Shown here: positions 56,601-64,000 of the stretch, piece by piece
Numbering within the stretch: position 1 is the first letter of the stretch
Layout of the letters: the number at the start of each line of letters is the position of its first letter
Assembly: GCF_963966145.1 (NCBI RefSeq)
Contig: NC_091049.1
Location: 15,314,001 to 15,378,000 of the forward strand
DNA: 64,000 bases
Direction: 5' to 3'
DNA from: Tenebrio molitor
Lineage: Eukaryota > Arthropoda > Insecta > Coleoptera > Tenebrionidae
Position numbers and translations under genes: made by a program
Notes under the pieces: model-generated
Database searches by the model: none
What the model was told of the DNA's origin: nothing
The model's input: only the letters and a program-made list of their open reading frames with translations

Positions 56601-58931
56601 AATAACGTTTTGAATGGTACCCGTCAATGTCATATGGCCTAAGTGGATGTACTCGTTCATGAATTGCCCGTAGTAAAGTTTTACTTCAGGTATCTTTGAA
56701 AAGTTCCGTTCTAATGCCATAAACCGTTTCTCTGCGATTTTTAGAGAGGTACCTAGCTTTGACAATTTGTCATTGAAAGTGAGTCTTACTTGGAACCTGC
56801 CGTCCTTTGTTCGAGTCACGTTTTCTTCAAAATTCTTTTCATGTAATCTCTCAATTTTAGTGCGGGGTTTACTGCTGTCATTGTACCCTTCTAACAACCA
56901 AAATTTCTCTACTTGCTTTTCAAGTGCCGCCGACGCGTTTGCATTCATATTACACAGGATGTTTTTATGACGGTCGCTGTCGGAAATTGTACTTGGACCT
57001 CCAATAATCCACCCGAATACCGTTTTCTGAAAGATCGGACCGGTACTTTCTGCTTTGATTTGACCGACGCATAGTGTTTTCCAGAATATTTCGGCGCCTA
57101 TCAAGAGGTCGATGGGTCTCGAAACATTGAATTCCTCATCTGCTAAGCGGATATTCTTGGGAATGCCAACATCCTTCTTTGAAAATGAATTTGACGGAAT
57201 GTTTTGTGTGATTGTTTTGGAGACAAGACAATGCCATTTTTCTTTGTAAGACGTGGCCAATGAATGTATTTCCACGTCTACCGAGTTTTTGATTGTTGAA
57301 ATTGACTTTTCAAAACCCGTAACGAATAAGTTGATTGATTGCATCGCAAGACCTAGCCGTTTACAGGTAGATTGTAAAATGAAATTTGACTGCGAACCGG
57401 CGTCTAGAAGAGCACGACACGGCTGCAGATTACCAAAACGATCTCGGACATTCACGATGACCGTTGACAACAGAACTTCGGATTGGGTTTTTCTTTGGTT
57501 GCAATTAATAACGGACGGTTGTGGCTCCGTGGTTACGCGTGTCGGAACGTACGGATGCAGCAACGTGTTATGTTTCTGGTGGCATAACTTGCAACTCGCT
57601 GATTTGCAGTCCTTGGCCTCATGTGATGGGCGCAAACAATTTTTGCAGAGTTTCATCCGTTTCACCTGTGACTCGCGATCCGCGATATGTAATCTTAGAA
57701 AGCCCGGGCAATTGTAGAGTGAATGTGACTTTTCGCAGAAATAACAAGAAAAATTGACCTTGTTGTCTTGCACGGCAAAACTTTTTGTAGAATTTTTGTT
57801 TCCGGCCTTCTGATCATTATCCCTTGCCGTTGGGACCGTTTTCGAAAGATTCTTGTTAATTTCGAGGGCTTCTAATAAATTACACCGTTGCGTCAAGTGA
57901 GTTATTAACTGCGCTTTCGATGGAGGTTCTGTTGTTTTGAGGGATTCTTCCCATTTGTGGCGTGATAGGGAATCTAACCGCGATGTGATTATGTGTATCA
58001 ACAGCGGATCCCATGAAGTGGTGTTGATGTCTAACGAATTTAGAGCATCAAGATTCGTGTTTACCGTGTTTACCAAAAGTCTCAGAGAACGCGCTGAATC
58101 TTTTGAAACTTGCGGAAGATTGAAGAGATTGTTGACGTGATGCTGAACGATCCGCCGTTTGTTCTCGAATTGATTCCTTAGTGAAGATAAGGCGGTCTCG
58201 TAGTTTTCTGCCGAAATCGGCAGTGCTTGGATAACTTCGAGAGCCTCCCCGCGTAAACAGTTGCGTAATTGATGGAGTTTTTCCAAGTTTCGGTTCTGGT
58301 AACGCGGGTCATCATGCACTAAAGCGCGAAACGTGTTAAAAAATGGTAACCATTCCGTATAATGCCCCGAGAACGGTTTTATATCGATCGGTGCCAATTG
58401 AAGTAGGCTACTAATTGGACCTCGATTGGTCACATCACCCGTCGTATGTGATCTGCTTGTTGCCGCGATAGAACTGTTTGACTTGTTAACCGCGTCTTCG
58501 AGAGCCGCATAAAGATCGTAATACGAATCTTCGAAGTTTTGCCTGTTGTTCTCGTGCTCTAACTCATTGACTTGATCGTCGACTGCCTCTATCTCTGTTT
58601 GCACGTTGTCAAACTGTACTTTAATATTGGCGAAATCGCGAAGCCGAACTTGTATAGCGGAACTACTAGCACCGCCATTCTTCTCAAACCAATTTCTTAC
58701 CCGACCTAATGAACTTACGATTCGTTCTCGCTTCGACAGTAACATGATTAACTGCGAATTTGTTGAATTGTCCTGACCCTCAACATCGTCAAGATGAGGG
58801 TTCTCGTGGGTTTGCGAACGCGTGAGTACCATGATGATTGAAGATTTTTGAAATTGACTCAAAAAACGTGTAACTGACGAGCTACCTAACAATAGATTTG
58901 ACCTAACATGAAATGCAGACTCGTAGCCCAA
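53615..58931 (-). pseudogene. BEL/Pao gag-pol, frames broken
   Basis: Four minus-strand segments follow one another. 58931-56031 (966 codons; likely gag start at 58832, MVLTRSQ) holds gag, three zinc knuckles (e.g. CYFCEKSHSLYNC), an aspartic protease (LLDAGSQSNF) and the reverse transcriptase up to YVDDVLTG. 56011-55406 holds the RT connection and RNase H (GFADASEKAYGG, RLELCAALL). 55367-54132 holds the HHCC zinc region and integrase with the first two acidic residues (GLDYCGPI, IHSDNAKTF). 54205-53615 holds the third (LWESAVKSAK) and the C-terminal domain. Breaks: a frameshift near 56080, a frameshift near 55430, an in-frame stop near 55397 and a frameshift near 54190. No envelope gene is seen. 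Normal role: reverse transcription and integration of the element's RNA; this copy cannot make full pol as assembled. Confidence 0.93.
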
Positions 58932-59183
58932 ATTGAGGATTGCCTCGAACGCGTATGGGAAAGTGAAAAATGAGGAAAATTGGAGCTCACTTGCCTTAAT
59001 GTGTTGCGATGTTCTCGACTTCTGGTTCCTGAAGACGCTGAATTCCCTGGTGGTTGAATGCGTGGAGTCGCTGCTGTGTGCTTTTGCCCGTGAGTTCTGG
59101 ACACGACCACTTTTCTTGATTGATTCACTTGTTGGATTGACGATACACTACCGAATCCTCACTTGTTGGATTGACGATACGCT

Positions 59184-59207
59184 ACCGAATCCGGCTCGAA
59201 GGACCAA
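59184..59207 (-). promoter_or_regulatory. Primer-binding region of the BEL/Pao element
   Basis: Directly inside the 5' LTR, the coding strand reads TTGGTCCTTCGAGCCGGAT, the position and sequence type used as tRNA primer site in BEL-type elements. The priming tRNA was not identified. Confidence 0.6.
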
Positions 59208-59479
59208 TGTTTTGTCACCGATGAGGATTTTCACCGGCGAATGTACTTTATTTGAGTCGGGAAATTGAAACTCGCTTTGCGCTGGTATTTGTTTATTTTC
59301 TGAACTACCGTCTGATCTGACTGAGTGCTGGGCTCGTAGTTAGCCTCTCAACCTACCCTCTGGACCCAGGTAAAATACGCGCAGGTACCTCCCCTGCTCC
59401 GGGTAGGGTGAGAGAACGCTTTCACTTTTTTCCTAATTCATAATGGTAAAACATAATTGTTTAATCCTAAGACTAAACA
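59208..59479 (-). repeat. 5' LTR of the BEL/Pao element
   Basis: 272 bp, identical by eye to 53124-53395. It should contain the promoter and R region; no start site was assigned. Confidence 0.95.
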
Positions 59480-59484
59480 GTTTC

Positions 59485-59850
59485 AAAATCAAAAATCCAC
59501 CAACACTGCATTCTACCTCGAAAATATAACCGACAACGTCGCCAACTTTTGTTTTTAGTGTGTTTGCAAGTGTCGGAAAAAGTGGGGTTATGAAAGAAAA
59601 CTGTCGACAGTCGTTTTGGTCGTAGTTCATCGTGCTTTTTTATTCTCATTTTATTATTTCACTCAAAAGGTATGGTAATTGTTCACTTTAACTACTTCTG
59701 GAATTTTCGCGTTTTTTCTGGCTAGACAGCCTCAGGACGTCCTCCTTAGGGTTGCCAGATCTGCATTGACTGAAATCGGGACAGCAATAAAACAGTGAGA
59801 GGGGGAGGGTGGTTTAAAACATATGTTACCTATTGTTATAAGTACGAGTA
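59485..59850. other. Noncoding flank
   Basis: Continues the sequence interrupted by the BEL/Pao insertion at 53123. No gene recognised. Confidence 0.4.
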
Positions 59851-59854
59851 TATA

Positions 59855-60747
59855 AGGTACCTGATCCAAATAAGGCCCACCTAATTTTTGTGTTCAAATA
59901 TCGGTTAGTAAAAACAAGTAAGAAATTTGGATGCGGGTTGTAAATGAAAGTTTATTCTTTTCCTAACATAATAGCATAAACATATAAATAAAAAAAATAA
60001 TAACAAAGAAGTTATTCCTTTTTCAAAAAAGCATTGTTTGTGGGCCTTATTGCGTACGATGTGCTTAATAAGGCCCACCCATTAAATTTTCGATAAAAGT
60101 TAATAAAACATCATTTTCCTCTAGAATACTTAAATAAAAACAACTTTCACTTGCATGAACCACACAAATAATCCAAATCATTATCTTTTATTAGGCCTAT
60201 ACAAGCTTCGTGGTACCAAACGGAACAATTCTTGCACATACGCATACTCATCATTTCACAGGTGTCACATCAGGGACGATACCAACTTCCCTTATTTGAT
60301 TTTCTGTCAAAATAATAATTCAAGAATAAAGCCCACTACGGTGTTAATAAGGCCTACTCCTTTGCCGGGCCTTATTAAAACCAGCTCACATTAAAGGGTA
60401 TAAGATATGATACGAAAAGAAGCTAAAAGCAGATTTGTAATAAATGCATGCAATGAAAAAGAACTTTCCAAGGAATACTGCAATGCTATTTTCAAACAGA
60501 AATTTGTGGTAAATACCTTAAAATCTTACATTTACTTTTCCCGCTTTTTAACAACACTGGTGGGTGAACTTTGCAATGTTATTTTACCGCGAAATTTGAA
60601 CATATCTGGTACGGTCATTTGTACGAATTTTATGCACTCATGCTAAACGAAGCCCTTATGTTGTCATATATTTGGAGATTTCTATAACTAAGTCAATATC
60701 ATTAGTGGGCCTTATTTTCGAGCGGGCCTTATTTGGAACAGGTACCT
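59855..60747. mobile_element. 893-bp TIR element with repeated AATAAGGCCCAC motifs
   Basis: Ends AGGTACCTGATCCAAATAAG and inverted counterpart (one mismatch), with TA at 59853-59854 and 60748-60749. The motif AATAAGGCCCAC or a close variant occurs about eight times in both orientations: near 59869, 60042, 60068, 60341, 60366, 60701, 60724 and one weaker. No transposase is recognised. Clustered subterminal motifs of this kind usually serve as transposase binding sites. Confidence 0.8.
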
Positions 60748-60832
60748 TATTTAAAATATTAAAAAAAAAAACAAATATAAATTCATTAAAAAAACTCAAA
60801 AGCAGTCGTTCCTATTACCTAATCCACTAATC

Positions 60833-61220
60833 CACGACCTGCTGTATAATAACCGGCCTGTTCATTTCATTAAAAAAGCATTGCGAAAATGTTTCCGAGA
60901 AAGAGCCAATTTTCGCCGATGAGGGCGCCACAGTACGGGCGCTTCTAAAGAATAAAAATGCGGAAAAATATGTTTAGACATGATTTTAGAGTTAAGATTG
61001 AGTACAGTAAGTTCATATTTTCTTTCTAAAAGAATATTGAATACAAGTGTATTTTTGTATTTTTGATTTTAAATTCGAATGTCATTTGAACGAGAAAAAC
61101 TCTCGGTGACAAAAACTTAAGATGAATAAATATCCCCAAAAAGCGCCCGTACACTAGCGCTCTGCGGGGATCACTCAAATTACAATTTTGAACAGGCCGG
61201 TTATAATACAGCAGGTCGTG
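60833..61220. mobile_element. 388-bp MITE
   Basis: Ends CACGACCTGCTGTATAATAA (continuing ccggcctgttca) inverted at the right side to 61220. A half copy is at 53066-53100. The target duplication is unclear; ACCTAATCC (60817) and ACCTAACCC (61221) may be the remnants. Confidence 0.75.
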
Positions 61221-61317
61221 ACCTAACCCTAACAATAATAAAGAGTTTCAACAATATAATATTAAATCTCATATTTGGTAAAGTTGTTAATACATATTGC
61301 AAAAAAATATAAAATGA

Positions 61318-62340
61318 CTATTTCGTGTATTTTTTACTACTTTTTCCTTCTTTCAATAATTCTGGACAATTAATAGCAGAATCAAACATTTCACTGCAGT
61401 GATTAAATTTAAAATTTACGATGCATTGCAAAATCCCTTCAATTGTTTCAGGCACTAAACGATTTCTTTCATCTGTCCATTGTATCTCCATTAACGAAAA
61501 AATTCTCTCCACATTTCCATTGTGTCCCAGCACTGAAAATATATATTCACAGATTTTATAGATGTCAGCAAATTGCTCTGGTACATCAGTTTCCATATTT
61601 TCAAAGAGGAAAACCCACTTTTCATTAAGTAGTTTATCGTTCCAAGTTTTACGCGAATCTTCTCCAGAAAGCTGTTGTTTTACAATATCTTGCACAACAG
61701 CAATTTGGTTGAAGAAAAAAATACTATTTAATACAACATTTTTTGATTACAAATAATTATATGTGTCCTCAACATCGTCCCATACTGGCGCAGTTTTTAA
61801 GGTCATCTAATGAAAGGAGGTAAATGTGTATATCCATAGGTTTGATCCACTTTGTTAGATAACTAATTAAAGTTTCGTAAAATAAACTTATATCTGTCAT
61901 AAATGTGTTAATGTCATGTTGAGTAATAGTTCCTTCATTCAATAGTTTCCGAAAAAGAGCTTTAACTTCAAGAGGAATAAAATTAGATTCCGCTTGTGCC
62001 TTCGACATGGCCAAAGTGACAAATAAAATCTCATGCACTTCAATTACTGATTTCGATCGTCCCTCAATTTTTAATATTTGCCTGTGAAAGGAACTAATTT
62101 GGCTATGTATAAACCAAAAATAAGATTCACTCAAAGGATTATTGAAAAAATCTAGTATTGTTTTTGGAGCTTTTTCTGTAGAGAAAAAAAAATGATTTTA
62201 ATGGTTCTAATAATTTTAAAATTCTCTACTGACGAAAAAAGAGAAAGCCATCGAGTTTTTGAATGATGTGACAATAGCTTGTGATATTCTGCATCAAGAA
62301 ATTCACAGAAATTTTTCAAGCTCTCTATTCTAACGGTATA
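61318..62340 (-). pseudogene. hAT transposase relic, C-terminal ~340 codons
   Basis: Minus-strand traces in order: ESLKNFCEFLDAEYHKLL and SHHSKTRWLSLFSS (~62330-62230), SESYFWFIHSQISSFHRQIL and ESNFIPLEVKALFRKLL (62134-61769), then FADIYKICEYIFSVLGHN, VERIFSLMEIQWTDERNRL and ILQCIVNF (61695-61318), the hAT dimerisation domain. One or two frame changes and a stop separate the three blocks. The N-terminal BED and first catalytic regions are missing; the relic is cut near 62340 by an unrelated repeat beginning acagggtctctcagaact. Confidence 0.8.
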
Positions 62341-62600
62341 CAGGGTCTCTCAGAACTGGCGGACCAAAATAATACGGTGAATTCATCATCTTCTGGGAAT
62401 AATAGGAAAAATGTTCAAAAAAATCTATCTTAAATAATGATTAGGAAAGAAGCAATTTAAACTGACCAATCCTGTTGTTGATGTTAAGTTACCTATTAAT
62501 TAGTTTTCCTGCTTTATTTGTAACTAGTCACATTTTTGGAACATGATTAGCAACGGCTGTTTGGCAATTGTTTATTTTGTTGAAATAATTTTGTGCGTCA
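62341..62600. other. Noncoding spacer
   Basis: Starts with a phrase (cagggtctctcagaactggc) like those at ends of insect repeats. Nothing else recognised. Confidence 0.35.
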
Positions 62601-62602
62601 AA

Positions 62603-62785
62603 ATGACTTCTAAAGCAAATCCTCCAGAAATTGTAAGAAAATCTGCAGAAGCCTGTGCTGAATTAATACCTAGCAAGTCTGGTGAAAGGAATCAAAAACA
62701 ATTCAGCCATTTTTGTAAATGGAAATCAGAAAATAATGTGAAGAAAATTACGGAAGAGGTTATACTGGCTGGCCTATTTTTTTAG
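62603..62785 (+). pseudogene. Relic of a Crypton-like recombinase, N-terminal part
   Basis: The plus-strand frame from ATG at 62603 reads MTSKANPPEIVRKSAEACAE then LIPSKS...FCKWKSENNVKKITEEVIL, parallel to residues of the intact copy at 43657-44868 (LLPRKS, FCAWRKSRN, GVSEEVLL). It breaks off where the intact copy continues SYFAEKVKKY. No catalytic domain follows. A third, truncated member of the family in this window. Confidence 0.65.
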
Positions 62786-63041
62786 ATTTGGTTTAAATGG
62801 TTGTATTATTTTATTTGTGAACTAACGTTTTTAGTCTGAGAAAGTAAGTGCATCTTCTTTGTGGCCGAAATAGTTAAATTGTTAATTTGCATTTAGATGT
62901 AGTTTTGAATAAAACATTTCTTAAACCTGAATAATTGTTATTGCGATTGTTACTTTTGTGTTTCCAATAGCAACACTTAACCGGCGTCCGGCCGTTTTTT
63001 GCGTTTTCCCGGATTCAAACTGATGACGTAATAGTATTTTA

Positions 63042-63158
63042 CAGTAGAAGTCCGTTAGGATAGCCTTTACTGCCGAGCCAGAGATTTTGTGAGACGAGCT
63101 CGCAGAGCGAGTCGAATAATACTGGCGAGGCTGTAAAGGCCCTAACGGACGTGTATTG
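63042..63158. mobile_element. 117-bp MITE
   Basis: Ends CAGTAGAAGTCCGTTAG and, inverted, CTAACGGACGTGTATTG, with TA on both sides; an inner pair (agcctttac / gtaaaggc) extends the fold. Confidence 0.65.
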
Positions 63159-63314
63159 TACAATAGTTTTTGTAATATCTCTACGATTCGTTCAAAATTA
63201 TCTTTTTGAAATACATTTTTTTCAACGCCATCGAAAAAACCGAATGATTAATAAGTGTGCGGAGGACGTCGTCATGTCAACCGCTGTTTGTGAAAAAAAA
63301 TTGTTTCAATGTTG

Positions 63315-63660
63315 TTTGTCAGATTTGTTCAACGCTTAACTTTCTGTTGAAAATAAGTGAATGAAATCAATAAAAAATCGCAATCAAGTTATTCCCGATG
63401 CGCGGAAGTGAGGTCATCGTTATTGCCTGCAAAATCGCGCTTGTGTTAGTGAAGCATCAACTTCAATCTTGTCTCCATTTGCTGCTGTTTGTCAGATTTG
63501 TTCAACACTCAACTTTCCGTTGAAAATAAACGACTGAAATCAATAAAAAATCGCAATCAAGATATTCCCGATGTCCGGATGGCCACAGAGCAAGTGAAGT
63601 CATCGTTATTCCCTGCAAAATCGCGCTTGTGTTGGTGTTAAAATTCTGAAGCATCATCTT
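63315..63660. repeat. Tandem duplication, ~173-bp unit, two copies
   Basis: tttgtcagatttgttcaac starts at 63315 and 63488. Both copies contain gaaatcaataaaaaatcgca and gcaaaatcgcgcttgtgtt. The second has small insertions. No coding frame. Confidence 0.85.
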
Positions 63661-63799
63661 CGATCTCGTCTACATCTGCTAGTGGCATACGGATTTCGAT
63701 TAATTCAAGGTGTGTTCATAACATTAAACATTAATTATTGTACCAATTGTAAAAAAGTTGAAAAATAAAATTTAGATCTACGTTGCTATAGTTATTTAG

Positions 63800-63865
63800 T
63801 CATTTATAACGGCCGCTCCCGCTCATAACGGACACCTATAACGGACTCCGGCCGTTATGAGGTTG
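63800..63865. repeat. Short palindromic repeat (cataacggccg)
   Basis: ataacggcc and ggccgttat face each other across about 40 bp, with two further ataacggac copies between. Probably a MITE end or a very short element. Confidence 0.5.
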
Positions 63866-64000
63866 TTTACATGGTGACAAACAGTCCGGAAAGCCACCTT
63901 TAACAATTAGATATTACAAAAAGTATTGAAATTTGACACAGGATGAAATAAATAAATAAATTCCGCTCGCTTTTCTGGGTTTGGCCGACTGCACGTGTTA

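Larger units (their letters stand above)
53124..59479 (-). mobile_element. BEL/Pao LTR retrotransposon, full length, defective coding
   Basis: 6356 bp on the minus strand with two 272-bp LTRs that are identical by eye and a 5-bp target duplication GTTTC (53119-53123 and 59480-59484). Order on the coding strand: 5' LTR (59208-59479), primer-binding region, gag-protease-RT, RNase H, integrase, 3' LTR (53124-53395). Identical LTRs indicate a very recent insertion, yet the pol frame is broken at several places. Confidence 0.97.

Noticed and set aside
57253..57717. 154-codon plus-strand open frame
   Set aside because: Antisense shadow of the BEL/Pao protease and gag region.
59855..60747. Regulatory island interpretation of the AATAAGGCCCAC motifs
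   Set aside because: The inverted termini and TA flanks fit a mobile element better than a host regulatory region.
63408..63420. aagtgaggtc as a further member of the AAAGTGAGGACC cluster
   Set aside because: Single partial match inside an unrelated tandem duplication.

Overview
The window is eukaryotic and almost certainly insect, most likely a beetle. It is AT-rich and has short canonical GT-AG introns (46-60 nt) in several genes. It carries a chymotrypsin-fold protease of insect gut type and a dense set of arthropod mobile elements: BEL/Pao, mariner, hAT, a P/THAP-like element, LINEs, Crypton-like tyrosine recombinases and many MITEs. The beetle assignment rests on remembered resemblance of the Crypton-like recombinases and on a satellite near 360 bp; it is an inference. 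No rRNA, tRNA or CRISPR was recognised.

Layout. 1-2.4 kb: a serine protease with a foldback element in its intron. 3.0-10.9 kb: an interval bracketed by two clusters of a 12-bp motif (AAAGTGAGGACC). It contains a five-exon gene of 904 codons (5865-9267) that joins two zinc fingers, a tyrosine-recombinase-like catalytic domain and a C-terminal SANT/Myb-like segment. 10.9-29.85 kb: satellite DNA, beginning with motif-rich sequence and ~488-bp tandem units, then ~364-bp monomers in higher-order blocks, interrupted by a duplicated non-satellite segment and ending at a 200-N assembly gap. 30-43 kb: nested transposon debris (a hAT element split by a solo LTR, two LINE relics, several TIR elements, a P-like element). 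43.3-49.2 kb: an interspersed repeat that was invaded by a Crypton-like element with an intact three-exon recombinase, an intact mariner of DD41D spacing, and several MITEs. 49.2-53 kb: mostly noncoding, with a hAT-related pseudogene. 53.1-59.5 kb: a full-length BEL/Pao retrotransposon with identical LTRs but broken pol frames. 59.5-64 kb: a TIR element with repeated subterminal motifs, a hAT transposase relic, a Crypton N-terminal relic and small MITEs.

How the parts relate. The only clear host-type gene is the protease. The 904-codon recombinase-like gene could be a host gene of mobile origin, or the cargo or catalyst of a roughly 7.9-kb element; the motif clusters around it favour the second reading but do not prove it. 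Three Crypton-like copies of different age (4.9, 43.7-44.9 and 62.6 kb) show that this recombinase lineage has been active here. The best-preserved copy is flanked by matching dyad blocks that could be its recombination sites. Annotation is from reading the sequence; family names come from remembered family features, not from searches.
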